From Parvibaculaceae bacterium PLY_AMNH_Bact1 (lineage in GTDB: Bacteria; Pseudomonadota; Alphaproteobacteria; Parvibaculales; Parvibaculaceae): a stretch of DNA of 64,000 bases. The position numbers were made by a program, and so were the translations under genes. The stretch is from contig CP126168.1 of NCBI GenBank assembly GCA_032881465.1, forward strand, positions 2,604,001 to 2,668,000, written 5' to 3'. Below are positions 26,422-35,614 of the stretch, piece by piece (within the stretch, counting starts at the first letter, position 1; every line of letters starts with the position of its first letter). Under the pieces are notes generated by a model, which saw nothing but the letters and a program-made list of their open reading frames with translations, searched no databases and was not told where the DNA came from.

Positions 26422-27210
26422 ATGAGTTTAGAGAAGGTAGCGAGCGATCTGATGTCCGAGAGTTTACTTTTTGCCATTTTGGGCTTCCTCGTTGCCTGCC
26501 TCCTTGGAACCGTGTTCGCGAGCTTTCTGTGGCGCCGAGCGGTCACAGTCACAACACGCAAAATTACTGAAGACGAGAATTTTGCCGGTCTGGATGAAGT
26601 AGCAAGCCTCAAAACAGAGCTCCGGGCTGCTCAGAACAGTGTGGCGTCCAAAGATCGGGAAATTGATGAGGCCGCGACAAAAGCGGCAGAACTAGAGGCG
26701 TCCATTGCCGACGCCAAAGCATCTGGTGAAGGCGCGGCAGAAAACCTCAAGCAGGGACTTCAGGCTGCCGGCGTCGCTCTCGAGGCAGCTCATGCCGAAA
26801 GGGATGCCGCGAAAGCGGCCCTCACAGCAAAAGATGAAGAGATTAAGGCAGCTGAAGAACATGTAACCGAGGCGCAGGATCGAGTAGCAGAACTTGAAAA
26901 TGCCATTCGCGCACTTGTCAAAGAAACGTCTCTGTTTGACGCTAAGCCCCAGCAAGAGACACCCCTAGATGCGCAAACGCTGGAAACCAAGACACCGACC
27001 TCACCTGGCCCCATCGCCAGCGACAACACAAATGAGGACGGGAACCCCTCTGCTGCAGAAAGCACACCTTCTCTTCAGAAACCAAACCCCGCAGCAGCAA
27101 CAGAGTTGCCAGCAGGCGATGAAGACACCGTTGAGCCGTCACTGGCGATCAGCAAGTCTCTTGAAGAGCGAATAGAAGCTCTCAAGCAGGGCGAAAAGAC
27201 ATCTGCTTAG
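26422..27210 (+). CDS. Membrane-anchored coiled-coil protein of unknown function
   Basis: 262 residues: one N-terminal membrane helix (LLFAILGFLVACLLGTVFAS) followed by basic residues, then a long coiled coil (about 60-165, Ala/Glu/Lys-rich with heptads such as KAALTAKDEEIKAAEEHV) and a Pro/Thr/Asn-rich disordered part with a short terminal helix (LEERIEALKQ). I do not recognise a named family. The helix plus cytoplasmic coil suggests a scaffold or tether at the inner membrane. It ends 245 bases upstream of ccoN. ATG 26422 and ATG 26452 are both possible starts. Confidence 0.65.
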   Translation: MSLEKVASDLMSESLLFAILGFLVACLLGTVFASFLWRRAVTVTTRKITEDENFAGLDEVASLKTELRAAQNSVASKDREIDEAATKAAELEASIADAKASGEGAAENLKQGLQAAGVALEAAHAERDAAKAALTAKDEEIKAAEEHVTEAQDRVAELENAIRALVKETSLFDAKPQQETPLDAQTLETKTPTSPGPIASDNTNEDGNPSAAESTPSLQKPNPAAATELPAGDEDTVEPSLAISKSLEERIEALKQGEKTSA

Positions 27211-27326
27211 ACAGACTTCGTTCTAACTCTGGCGCGGCCCTGACAATCTGCCGCGCGTCACTATTCCACAACAAAACACAGTAAAAGCAACTTGAGCGAC
27301 TCGGATGCTTGGCGCATGCTTGTTAA

Positions 27327-27353
27327 GCCATATCCCTTGTAAGGAAATATGGC
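27327..27353. repeat. Imperfect inverted repeat upstream of ccoN
   Basis: GCCATATCCCTT (27327-27338) and AAGGAAATATGGC (27341-27353) form a stem with a one-base bulge and a two-base loop. It lies between the coiled-coil gene and ccoN and is followed by GCTTTTC. It may end the upstream transcript or bind a regulator; nothing decides between these. Confidence 0.5.
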
Positions 27354-27455
27354 GCTTTTCTTCGGAAAATCGGTTGATCAATTGATCTACGGCAAATACG
27401 GGGCGACCGAGTCGATCTAAAGAAAGGCAAGGCAACAAGCTTTAGGAGATCTATC

Positions 27456-29138
27456 ATGGCGGCTTCCAAAGAAGCGGCCCCAGGCACAGTGACAGCAGCG
27501 TCTTTTGGCGTTGGTGGTCTATTTGTGGTCGGTGCGCTCATTTCTATGTTCATTGCTGCGGGGACACATGACGGCGTCATGGCGTTTCACGCGACCCTTT
27601 TTATTCTGTTTTTTGTGCTCGGCATCTTTGCCATCGGCAAGCGCCATTTTGATGCACAGGAAAATCCACCTGAGCCACCAGCTCGCGACGGCATCGCCTA
27701 CCATGATGGCCCAATAAGGGTAGCGACCATTGCCTCACTCTTCTGGGGTGTTGCAGGCTTCCTAGCGGGACTGGTGATCGCGTTGCAACTGGCCTTCCCG
27801 GTTCTCAACTTTGATCTGGCCTTCCTCAATTTCGGACGTCTGCGTCCACTTCATACATCCGCTGTGATCTTTGCATTCGGGGGCAATGCGCTCATCGCAA
27901 CGTCGCTCTATGTCGTTCAGAGGACATGTAAAACCCGGATCGCCGGGGATCTGGCGCCATGGTTCATCGTTTGGGGCTATCAGCTCTTCATCGTGCTGGC
28001 CGCCACCGGCTATCTGCTCGGCGTCACCCAGGGCAAGGAATATGCAGAACCTGAATGGTATGTGGACCTCTGGCTCACCATTGTCTGGGTAACCTACCTC
28101 CTGGTTTTTCTCTTCACTCTCGCAAAAAGAAAAGAACCCCACATCTATGTGGCCAACTGGTTCTATCTTGCCTTCATCGTCACCATTGCCATGTTGCACC
28201 TGGTGAACAATGCTGCGGTACCTGTCTCGCTGACATCGCCCAAGTCCTACATCATCTGGTCTGGCGTCCAAGACGCACTGATCCAGTGGTGGTACGGACA
28301 TAACGCGGTTGGCTTCTTCCTTACCGCAGGCTTCCTCGGCATGATGTACTACTTCGTGCCAAAGCGGGCGGAACGGCCAGTCTATTCCTACAGACTTTCC
28401 ATCGTTCACTTTTGGGCCCTCATCTTCCTCTACATCTGGGCGGGTCCTCACCATCTGCACTACACAGCTCTGCCTGATTGGGCGCAGACACTGGGCATGA
28501 CCTTCTCAATCATGCTGTGGATGCCCTCCTGGGGCGGCATGATCAACGGTCTGATGACCCTCTCAGGTGCCTGGGACAAGCTCAGAACCGATCCGGTCAT
28601 CCGCATGTTGGTGGTCTCCATCGCCTTCTATGGCATGTCCACCTTCGAAGGGCCTGTCATGTCCATCAAGGCTGTGAATTCTCTCAGCCACTACACCGAC
28701 TGGACCATCGGCCACGTGCACTCAGGTGCCTTGGGTTGGGTTGGCTTCGTAACCTTCGGCGCCATCTACTGTCTGGTGCCTTGGTTGTGGAACCGCAAGC
28801 AGCTCTACTCTCTTGCGCTCGTCAACTGGCACTTCTGGATCGCCACGCTTGGCATCGTTCTCTACATCACAGCCATGTGGGTGTCCGGCATCCTCCAGGG
28901 TCTGATGTGGCGGGCATATGACAGCCTTGGTTTCCTCGAGTATTCCTTCGTGGAGACGGTGGAAGCCATGCACCCATTCTACGTAATCCGTGCAATGGGC
29001 GGTGGCCTCTTCCTGATCGGGGCGCTCATCATGGCCTACAACATTTACATGACCATTCAAGGTCGTGTGCGTGAAGGCGAAACCATGGAACCTGCACCAG
29101 CCGGTGACGGACAACTAGCCGCCGTCGGCGCGAAATAA
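27456..29138 (+). CDS. ccoN: cbb3-type cytochrome c oxidase subunit I CcoN
   Basis: 560 residues with at least 12 membrane segments, the catalytic haem-copper subunit of the high-affinity cbb3 oxidase in the inner membrane. Key histidines for haem and Cu-B are visible in [45 protein letters not shown] and [14 protein letters not shown]. The N-terminus carries an extra pair of hydrophobic stretches (residues 15-65) before the core. Ribosome site AGGAGATCTATC precedes ATG 27456. It leads ccoNOQP. No canonical FNR box (TTGAT-N4-ATCAA) is in the 245-bp upstream spacer; only two TTGAT motifs eight bases apart (27374 and 27382). Confidence 0.97.
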   Translation: MAASKEAAPGTVTAASFGVGGLFVVGALISMFIAAGTHDGVMAFHATLFILFFVLGIFAIGKRHFDAQENPPEPPARDGIAYHDGPIRVATIASLFWGVAGFLAGLVIALQLAFPVLNFDLAFLNFGRLRPLHTSAVIFAFGGNALIATSLYVVQRTCKTRIAGDLAPWFIVWGYQLFIVLAATGYLLGVTQGKEYAEPEWYVDLWLTIVWVTYLLVFLFTLAKRKEPHIYVANWFYLAFIVTIAMLHLVNNAAVPVSLTSPKSYIIWSGVQDALIQWWYGHNAVGFFLTAGFLGMMYYFVPKRAERPVYSYRLSIVHFWALIFLYIWAGPHHLHYTALPDWAQTLGMTFSIMLWMPSWGGMINGLMTLSGAWDKLRTDPVIRMLVVSIAFYGMSTFEGPVMSIKAVNSLSHYTDWTIGHVHSGALGWVGFVTFGAIYCLVPWLWNRKQLYSLALVNWHFWIATLGIVLYITAMWVSGILQGLMWRAYDSLGFLEYSFVETVEAMHPFYVIRAMGGGLFLIGALIMAYNIYMTIQGRVREGETMEPAPAGDGQLAAVGAK

Positions 29139-29152
29139 GGAGGACAGGTCCT

Positions 29153-29881
29153 ATGTCTAGATTTTCACATGCCACTATCGAGAAAAACTCGATCCTCCTT
29201 CTCGTCCTGACCCTGATCGCTGTTGCGATCGGTGGTCTGGTCGAGATTGTGCCCACCTTCCTCATCAAGACCACGGTCGAAGATGTGGAAGGGGTGCGCC
29301 CCTACACCCCGCTGGAGCTGGCGGGACGGGACATCTATGTCCGTGAAGGCTGCTACGCCTGTCACAGTCAGATGATCCGGTCTCTTCGCTCCGAAGTGGA
29401 ACGCTATGGGCACTACTCACTTGCCGCTGAAAGCAAATATGACCACCCGTTCCAATGGGGGTCGAAAAGAACCGGTCCCGACCTTGCCCGTGTTGGCGGT
29501 AAATATTCTGACGAATGGCACCGGGTTCACATGGCAGATCCTCGCGCAGTTGTGCCGGAATCGGTCATGCCTGGATATCCATTCCTCGCAGAAACACCAC
29601 TGGCAACCCACGACATGCGAAACAGCCTGAAAGTATTGGCTCTGTTGGGCACGCCTTATTCTGAGGAGATGGTGACCGAAACGCTCAACGACCTCTACGT
29701 CCAGCAAAATCCGGACGAAGACTATGATCCGATGGTTGAACGCTATCCCGGCGCAGTTGTCTCCAACTTCGACGGCAATCCAGAAGTCGTAACAGAGCTG
29801 GATGCCATCATCGCATACATGCAGATGCTGGGCACGTTGGTGGATTTCTCCACCGTCGAACGCTCAACACTGGTGCAATAG
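29153..29881 (+). CDS. ccoO: cbb3 oxidase monohaem cytochrome c subunit CcoO
   Basis: 242 residues: one N-terminal membrane helix ([20 protein letters not shown]) and a periplasmic cytochrome c domain with haem motif CYACH (in [12 protein letters not shown]) and a likely axial Met in [10 protein letters not shown]. It passes electrons from CcoP or soluble cytochromes to CcoN. It starts 14 bases after ccoN. Length and motifs are standard. Confidence 0.96.
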   Translation: MSRFSHATIEKNSILLLVLTLIAVAIGGLVEIVPTFLIKTTVEDVEGVRPYTPLELAGRDIYVREGCYACHSQMIRSLRSEVERYGHYSLAAESKYDHPFQWGSKRTGPDLARVGGKYSDEWHRVHMADPRAVVPESVMPGYPFLAETPLATHDMRNSLKVLALLGTPYSEEMVTETLNDLYVQQNPDEDYDPMVERYPGAVVSNFDGNPEVVTELDAIIAYMQMLGTLVDFSTVERSTLVQ

Positions 29882-29891
29882 GAGAAGATTG

Positions 29892-30071
29892 ATGGATTAT
29901 GAAACCTTTTCGATCTTCGCTGGCACCTGGGGGCTCGTTCTCTTGGTGATCATGTTCACTGCCGCAATGGCCTACGCGCTTTGGCCCTCCAATAAGGAGA
30001 TGTTTGAGCACGCCGCCCACTTGCCGCTTGATGCAGAAAATCCTTCTGACAAAGGAGAACCCCGGTCATGA
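29892..30071 (+). CDS. ccoQ: cbb3 oxidase small subunit CcoQ
   Basis: A 59-residue single-helix protein: MDYETFSIFAGTWGLVLLV leads into one membrane segment, then WPSNKEMFEHAAHLPLD. Size, position between ccoO and ccoP, and the short cytoplasmic tail fit CcoQ, which stabilises the complex. ATG 29892 follows GGAGAAGATTG. The stop overlaps the ccoP start by 4 bases (ATGA). Confidence 0.92.
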   Translation: MDYETFSIFAGTWGLVLLVIMFTAAMAYALWPSNKEMFEHAAHLPLDAENPSDKGEPRS

Positions 30072-30952
30072 CCGATACAAAGCACACAGATGACGTGACC
30101 GGCGTCGACACGACCGGTCACCAATGGGATGACATTCGCGAGTTGAACAATCCGCTGCCAAAATGGTGGGTCTACAGCTTCTATGCCTGCATTGTCTGGT
30201 CCGTTGTTTATTGGATCGTCATGCCAGCCTGGCCGATCTTCATGAACGGCGCCTGGACCTACACCGGTGGTGTCATCGGCTACGACCAGCGGGTCGTGGT
30301 GGAAAATGACATCGCCGAGGTCACAGCAGGCCGACAGGTCTTTTTGGACCAGATCAGCGCGCAAGATCTCCCAACCATCCAGCAAAACGCAGAGCTGATG
30401 GAAGTGGCGTTAGCCGGTGGCCGCGCGGCCTTCGGTGACAATTGCGCACCCTGCCATGGGTCGGGTGCTCAAGGGTCAACCGGCTTCCCCAATCTGAATG
30501 ACGATGATTGGATTTGGGGCGGCTCGCTGGAAGACATTCATGTCACCCTGAAACACGGCATCCGTTGGGAAGCAGATGATGATACGCGGTTCAATGAAAT
30601 GCCCCGCTATCTGACAGATGAAATCCTGACTAGCGATCAGGTGAATGATGTCACGGACTATGTCCTCACCCTGTCAGGCACAGGGGAAGTGACAGAGGCC
30701 TCCACGCGAGGTTCAGAGGTCTTCGCAAGAGAGTGCACCGCCTGTCACATGGACGGCGGCATCGGAAACCGGGAACTTGGCGCACCAAATCTCGCGGACG
30801 CCATCTGGCTGTACGGTGGTGACCGGGCATCTGTCTATGAGAGCGTCGCCAATGCGCGCTCGGGGCAAATGCCTGCATGGGGCGACCGACTGGACCCGGT
30901 CACTGTGAAACAGCTCGCCCTCTACGTCCACGCGCTAGGCGGCGGCGAATAA
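30068..30952 (+). CDS. ccoP: cbb3 oxidase dihaem cytochrome c subunit CcoP
   Basis: 294 residues: a cytoplasmic N-terminus with the family motif HQWDDIRELNNPLPKWW, one or two membrane helices (about 35-65), then two tandem cytochrome c domains with CAPCH and CTACH haem sites and axial methionines in NEMPRYL and GQMPAWGD. CcoP is the electron entry subunit of the oxidase. It is last in the ccoNOQP unit and is followed by two unusually strong hairpins before ccoG. Confidence 0.97.
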   Translation: MTDTKHTDDVTGVDTTGHQWDDIRELNNPLPKWWVYSFYACIVWSVVYWIVMPAWPIFMNGAWTYTGGVIGYDQRVVVENDIAEVTAGRQVFLDQISAQDLPTIQQNAELMEVALAGGRAAFGDNCAPCHGSGAQGSTGFPNLNDDDWIWGGSLEDIHVTLKHGIRWEADDDTRFNEMPRYLTDEILTSDQVNDVTDYVLTLSGTGEVTEASTRGSEVFARECTACHMDGGIGNRELGAPNLADAIWLYGGDRASVYESVANARSGQMPAWGDRLDPVTVKQLALYVHALGGGE

Positions 30953-30957
30953 ACTAC

Positions 30958-30986
30958 GGTCTAAGGCTCGCACAGGGCCTTAGACC
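30958..30986 (+). terminator. Hairpin immediately after ccoP
   Basis: GGTCTAAGGC (30958-30967) pairs perfectly with GCCTTAGACC (30977-30986) around a nine-base loop. It starts 5 bases past the ccoP stop. No T-run follows, so it may stabilise the ccoNOQP transcript or attenuate rather than terminate. Confidence 0.6.
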
Positions 30987-31042
30987 ACCTTTCAGAGCGG
31001 TTCGTTGACCAAACATTAAGACGAACCCCTCTGAAAGGTGGT
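30984..31042. repeat. Long inverted repeat between ccoP and ccoG
   Basis: Arms 30984-31005 and 31021-31042 can form a 22-bp stem with one mismatch (14 perfect outer pairs from ACCACCTTTCAGAG) and a 15-base loop. Its first three bases are shared with the preceding hairpin, so the two structures compete at the junction. No T-run follows on either strand. It lies 170 bases upstream of ccoG. Confidence 0.75.
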
Positions 31043-31212
31043 CAGCGGAGAGAGGGACGCAGGCAGATTGCCGCAGCGGCCCTTCGCCACGGCGATTTTT
31101 CGTCAATCACCCAGTAGATAAAAGTCGCTGCCTGGATGGGAGGTCCCTACGGGGAAAGGCAACGCACAGATCACACACTCCGCTGCGATCCAGCGGTACA
31201 GAAGAGGCGGAC

Positions 31213-32757
31213 ATGACCAGCGACGCGTCAACAGCCGGACCCGAAACTGCAGGAGCAGGACTGACCTCCCTCATTGGCGAGGCTGAGAAGCTCGCCAACC
31301 CGCATGGGCACGAGGGAGAAACCGCGACCGCGGTGAACTCCGAAAAAAACCGCTCCCTCTACGCAAGCCGCATCAAGATTTACCCCAAGCTCGTCCATGG
31401 ACGCTATCGATTGGTCAAATGGATCGTCATGGCCATCACACTGGGCGTCTATTACCTCACGCCGTGGATCCGCTGGGACCGAGGTCCTTTTGCGCCGGAC
31501 CAGGCAGTGCTTCTCGACTTCCCACATCGGCGCTTCTACTTTTTCTGGATCGAGATCTGGCCGCAGGAAGTCTACTACCTGACGGGCCTCCTGATCTTGG
31601 CCTCTGTCCTTCTCTTTCTGGTGACGTCGCTCGCTGGTCGCGTTTGGTGTGGCTATACATGTCCGCAGACCGTCTGGACAGATCTCTTCATCTATATTGA
31701 ACGCTTGATCGAAGGGGACCGCTCCGCCCGCATCCGGTTGGACAAATCATCTTTCTCCCTGAGCAAGCTCTTCCGTAAAGTATCCAAACATACGGTTTGG
31801 CTGATCGTCGCCATCGCGACAGGTGGAGCATGGGTGTTCTACTTTGACGATGCACCGACACTTGCCACCAATCTGCTAACCTTCAGTGCTGACCCAGTCG
31901 CCTATCTCTTCATCGCGATTTTCGCTGCCTTCACTTATGTTTTTGGCGGTCTCGCCCGCGAACAGGTCTGCACCTATATGTGCCCATGGCCGCGCATCCA
32001 AGGCGCCATGTTTGATGACGAGTCCTTCCTCGTTACCTACAAATATGATCGTGGCGATCCCCGCGGTCCTCACAAGAAGAACACCTCCTGGGACGGACGG
32101 GGCGATTGCATTGACTGCGGGCAATGCGTAGCCGCCTGCCCCATGGGCATCGACATTCGCGATGGTATGCAGCTGGAATGCATCCAGTGCGCACTCTGCA
32201 TTGATGCCTGCGATGAAATCATGGCCAAGGTGGACCGCCCCCGCGGATTGATCGAATATGACACGCCGGCCAATATGGACCGGCGCCTTGCAGGCGAAAA
32301 AGAGCGCATCCATATTTTCCGGCCGAGAACAGTCATCTATATGGGCGTGCTTGTCCTGGTAAGTGCCATCATGTTCTTCTCACTCGCCACCCGTGGCGCC
32401 ATTGACCTCAACGTCCTGCGCGACCGCAACCCGCTCTTCGTCCAGCTTTCTGATGGCAGTATCCGGAACGGATATACGGTAAAGATCATCAACAAGGTTC
32501 ACCAGGAACAGGCATTCTCCATCCGTATTGACGGCCTGCCCTCTGCGCAACTAATCCAGCAGGGTGTGAGCGCGGGCGATAGCGTCAAAACCGCCATTGC
32601 CCCCGACAGCCTGAAAGACATCAAGACATTTGTCATCTTGCCGCGCGACGCTTTAGGCTCGCTGGATGAGGGCGAAGCCAGCCTTCGGTTTATCGTTGAA
32701 AATATGAGCACAGGCGAAACCGTCTCCAATGAGACAAGTTTCAGAGGTCCAAGATGA
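31213..32757 (+). CDS. ccoG: cbb3 oxidase assembly iron-sulfur protein CcoG
   Basis: 514 residues with five or six membrane segments. The NapH-like part has VWCGYTCPQTVWTDLF and CTYMCPWPRIQGAMFD. A double [4Fe-4S] ferredoxin motif follows: CIDCGQCVAACPMGIDIRDG and then ECIQCALCIDACDE. The C-terminal part is an Ig-like extracytoplasmic domain. In Rhodobacter capsulatus CcoG reduces Cu(II) to Cu(I) during oxidase maturation. It starts the ccoGHIS group with overlapping or closely spaced genes. About 60 acidic and polar residues precede the first helix. Confidence 0.95.
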   Translation: MTSDASTAGPETAGAGLTSLIGEAEKLANPHGHEGETATAVNSEKNRSLYASRIKIYPKLVHGRYRLVKWIVMAITLGVYYLTPWIRWDRGPFAPDQAVLLDFPHRRFYFFWIEIWPQEVYYLTGLLILASVLLFLVTSLAGRVWCGYTCPQTVWTDLFIYIERLIEGDRSARIRLDKSSFSLSKLFRKVSKHTVWLIVAIATGGAWVFYFDDAPTLATNLLTFSADPVAYLFIAIFAAFTYVFGGLAREQVCTYMCPWPRIQGAMFDDESFLVTYKYDRGDPRGPHKKNTSWDGRGDCIDCGQCVAACPMGIDIRDGMQLECIQCALCIDACDEIMAKVDRPRGLIEYDTPANMDRRLAGEKERIHIFRPRTVIYMGVLVLVSAIMFFSLATRGAIDLNVLRDRNPLFVQLSDGSIRNGYTVKIINKVHQEQAFSIRIDGLPSAQLIQQGVSAGDSVKTAIAPDSLKDIKTFVILPRDALGSLDEGEASLRFIVENMSTGETVSNETSFRGPR

Positions 32758-33275
32758 GCATCGATGCAAGCACTGACAAAGTCTGGACGGGACGCCGAAT
32801 ATTGATCGGACTGAGCGCATTCTTCCTGTCAGTGTTCGCAGCCAACGGCATAATGGTTTTCTATGCCCTCTCAACCTTTGATGGTGTCGAAACAGATGAT
32901 GCCTATCGAAAGGGCCGCGCCTATAACCATGTGCTGGAAGCAGATGCCGCCCAAGACGCACTTGGCTGGACCACGGCGATAGAAATCATGTCATCGCGCT
33001 CACCCGAAGGTGTCTCCCTTTACACAACGATCAAAGTCACAACTGCTGATGGACAGGCCGCCCCTTTGGTCAATCCAACGCTCACCTTCTGGCGTCCAAC
33101 AGTGCAAGGCATGGATGTAGAAGCAACCATCACAGCAGCCGGGGACGGCACCTATCAGGGTACAGCCCAACTGCAACGTGAGGGAAACTGGATCATTCGA
33201 TTGAATGCGGAGACTGCCGACGGCAGGCCTTATGTTTACGAGGAACGCCAGTTCATACAACCCGGCGCCGGATAA
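32754..33275 (+). CDS. ccoH: cbb3 oxidase assembly protein CcoH (FixH)
   Basis: 173 residues: one N-terminal membrane helix (RILIGLSAFFLSVFAANGIM with FYALSTFDGVETDDAYRKG immediately after, a FixH hallmark), then a periplasmic beta-sandwich. CcoH is required for stable oxidase assembly and binds the CcoNOQP complex. The start overlaps the ccoG stop (ATGA), and ccoI begins 3 bases after its stop. Confidence 0.93.
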   Translation: MSIDASTDKVWTGRRILIGLSAFFLSVFAANGIMVFYALSTFDGVETDDAYRKGRAYNHVLEADAAQDALGWTTAIEIMSSRSPEGVSLYTTIKVTTADGQAAPLVNPTLTFWRPTVQGMDVEATITAAGDGTYQGTAQLQREGNWIIRLNAETADGRPYVYEERQFIQPGAG

Positions 33276-33278
33276 GCC

Positions 33279-35465
33279 ATGACCGACACCGCCCTTGATG
33301 CAAACCTGTTCGTTCGTGGCGATGACGAGACCGCTCAAATTGATCTCGTGGTGGAAGGCATGCATTGCGCAGGGTGTATGCAGAAAATCGAAAAAGGCTT
33401 AGGCCGTGTTGAGGGCATCACAAATGCCCGTTGCAATCTTTCGACAAAACGGGTCGCTGTCTCCTGGGACCGCGGCACCACAACCGGTGACGATGTGATC
33501 GCCGAGCTTGACTCGCTTGGCTTCAGCGCAGTTCCATTTGATCCAAAGCTTGTCGGGGCCATCGACGAAACAGAAGCCAGCCAGCTTCTCCGTGCCATGG
33601 GCATTGCTGGCTTTGCCGCCGCAAATGTGATGCTTCTGTCCGTCTCTGTCTGGTCGGGCCTTGTGAGCGACATGGAGCTTGAAACTCGTGCTCTGTTTCA
33701 CTGGCTCTCAGCTCTGATTGCCCTACCCGCCGTCGCCTATGCCGGACGGCCCTTTTTTGGTTCCGCCTGGGCCGCGCTCAAAGCACGCACAACCAATATG
33801 GATGTGCCAATCTCGCTGGCCGTCTTACTCGCCTGCTCCATGAGCCTCGTGCAAACGCTTCAAAATGCAGAGCATGTCTATTTTGACGCCAGCATCACCC
33901 TGCTCTTTTTCCTGCTGATCGGTCGTTACCTGGACGTTCAAACCCGCGCCAAGGCTTGCTCTGTCGCGCAGAACCTACTAGCGCTCCGAGCAGTCGCAGC
34001 AACGCTAGTGGACGCGGACGGGAAAACGCGGGCCGTACCGGTGGACACGCTAGAACCCGGGATGACCGTGTCCGTCGCAGCCGGTCAACGCTTGCCCGCT
34101 GACGGGGTCATCACGGAAGGCCTCAGCGATATCGACACCAGCCTCGTGACTGGCGAAAGCCTGCCCACGACCGCCAATATCGGCACACCGGTCTATGCGG
34201 GCACCTTGAACCTCTCCGCCCCCCTTCTCATTGAGGTAACCGCCAAAGACGACGCCTCCCTCCTGTCTGAAATTGTACGGCTGATGGAGTCGGCAGAACA
34301 GGGTCGCGCGGGATATGTACGCCTTGCCGACCGGATCGCCAGCAAATACGCACCGACCGTCCACGCTTTAGCAGCAGCCACTCTCATTTTATGGATAGCC
34401 CTTGGTGCTGGCTGGCAGGTCGGCCTCATGAACGCCATCGCAGTCCTGATCATCACCTGCCCCTGTGCGCTGGGACTTGCCGTGCCGGTCGTACAGGTTG
34501 TCGCCAGTGGCCGCCTCCTGAAGCTCGGAGTTCTTGTCAAAGCACCTGATGCTTTAGAACGGCTCGCGCAAATCGACACTATTGTCTTTGATAAAACGGG
34601 CACTCTGACGCTTGGCGAACCGAAACTCACAAATGGGGACGCCATCGCAGCAGACGACCTCGCCCTGGCTGCTGCCCTTGCCGCGCGAAGCAACCACCCA
34701 TTAGCCCGCGCTGTCTCGACCGCAGCAGATGACATCTCCCTCCCCGCCCTTACCAACATCAGTGAGACGCCGGGCTTTGGCGTTGAAGCTGAACACAAAG
34801 ACGAAACCCTCCGCCTTGGAAGCCGTGTGTGGACAGATGCAAAGGGACCGGCCGCCTCAGGCCCGGAGCTTTGGCTCCGCCGGGGAATAGAGGAACCTGT
34901 CCAATTCACGTTTGCTGATCTTCTCCGGGATGACGCGAAATCAGTCGTCAAGTACCTAAGTAAGAGCTATGACGTGGTTCTCCTGTCCGGCGACCAGAAA
35001 CCTGTTGCAAAATCCGTAGCCGATGAGCTTGGCATTGCCAACTGGGCCGCAGAACAAACCCCCGCCGACAAAATCGCCAAGATCGACACCATGAACAAAG
35101 CCGGTAAGACGGTCCTCATGGTGGGTGATGGTTTGAATGATGCCCCCGCGCTGAAAGCAGCCCACGTCTCCATGTCACCGGCAAGTGCAGCTGACATATC
35201 ACAGACAGCCGCTGACTTTGTTTTTCAGGGCGTACATCTGGGCGCAGTTGCAGACACGCTCTCAACAGCCACCCGCTCTCGCAGCCTGGTGTTCCAGAAT
35301 TTCGGGCTGGCGATCGGGTACAACTTCATCGCTGTCCCTCTCGCCGTGATGGGCTTTGTCACCCCGCTGGTTGCAGCGGTGGCTATGTCATCCTCTTCAT
35401 TGATTGTGACACTCAATGCGCTTCGCTTGGGGTTAACATCTAAGAGCACACCATGGACGCGCTGA
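33279..35465 (+). CDS. ccoI: Copper-exporting P1B-type ATPase CcoI (FixI)
   Basis: 728 residues: an N-terminal metal-binding domain with GMHCAGCMQ, eight membrane helices, the TGES actuator motif (SLVTGESLPT), the intramembrane copper site CPCALG, the phosphorylated Asp in DKTGTLTLGEP, the HP motif (NHPLARA) and GDGLNDAPAL. FixI-type ATPases deliver copper to the cbb3 oxidase rather than detoxify. The gene overlaps ccoS by 13 bases. The ccoGHIS order is canonical. Confidence 0.95.
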   Translation: MTDTALDANLFVRGDDETAQIDLVVEGMHCAGCMQKIEKGLGRVEGITNARCNLSTKRVAVSWDRGTTTGDDVIAELDSLGFSAVPFDPKLVGAIDETEASQLLRAMGIAGFAAANVMLLSVSVWSGLVSDMELETRALFHWLSALIALPAVAYAGRPFFGSAWAALKARTTNMDVPISLAVLLACSMSLVQTLQNAEHVYFDASITLLFFLLIGRYLDVQTRAKACSVAQNLLALRAVAATLVDADGKTRAVPVDTLEPGMTVSVAAGQRLPADGVITEGLSDIDTSLVTGESLPTTANIGTPVYAGTLNLSAPLLIEVTAKDDASLLSEIVRLMESAEQGRAGYVRLADRIASKYAPTVHALAAATLILWIALGAGWQVGLMNAIAVLIITCPCALGLAVPVVQVVASGRLLKLGVLVKAPDALERLAQIDTIVFDKTGTLTLGEPKLTNGDAIAADDLALAAALAARSNHPLARAVSTAADDISLPALTNISETPGFGVEAEHKDETLRLGSRVWTDAKGPAASGPELWLRRGIEEPVQFTFADLLRDDAKSVVKYLSKSYDVVLLSGDQKPVAKSVADELGIANWAAEQTPADKIAKIDTMNKAGKTVLMVGDGLNDAPALKAAHVSMSPASAADISQTAADFVFQGVHLGAVADTLSTATRSRSLVFQNFGLAIGYNFIAVPLAVMGFVTPLVAAVAMSSSSLIVTLNALRLGLTSKSTPWTR

Positions 35466-35608
35466 TCTTTCTGATCCCCATAGCACTTGGCCTTGGCCTA
35501 CTGGGCCTTGGCGCGTTTCTATGGTCGCTAAAATCCGGTCAGTATGACGATATGGACGGCGCCGCTGAGCGCATCCTCTTCGACGACGACACACCGCCTA
35601 ACAAATAG
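35453..35608 (+). CDS. ccoS: cbb3 oxidase maturation protein CcoS
   Basis: 51 residues: one membrane helix (LIFLIPIALGLGLLGLGAFL) followed by WSLKSGQYDDMDGAAERILF, the conserved CcoS motif. CcoS is needed for cofactor insertion into the oxidase. It starts inside the end of ccoI and is too short for common ORF cut-offs. Confidence 0.93.
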   Translation: MDALIFLIPIALGLGLLGLGAFLWSLKSGQYDDMDGAAERILFDDDTPPNK

Positions 35609-35614
35609 GCCTGT

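Noticed and set aside
27374-27387. FNR box in front of ccoN (TTGATCAATTGATC)
   Set aside because: Canonical spacing is TTGAT-N4-ATCAA. Here the right half is TGATC in direct, not inverted, orientation, so it is not a standard site.
27762-28460. 232-residue minus-strand frame inside ccoN
   Set aside because: Shadow frame of a strongly conserved oxidase gene with no ribosome site or motif.
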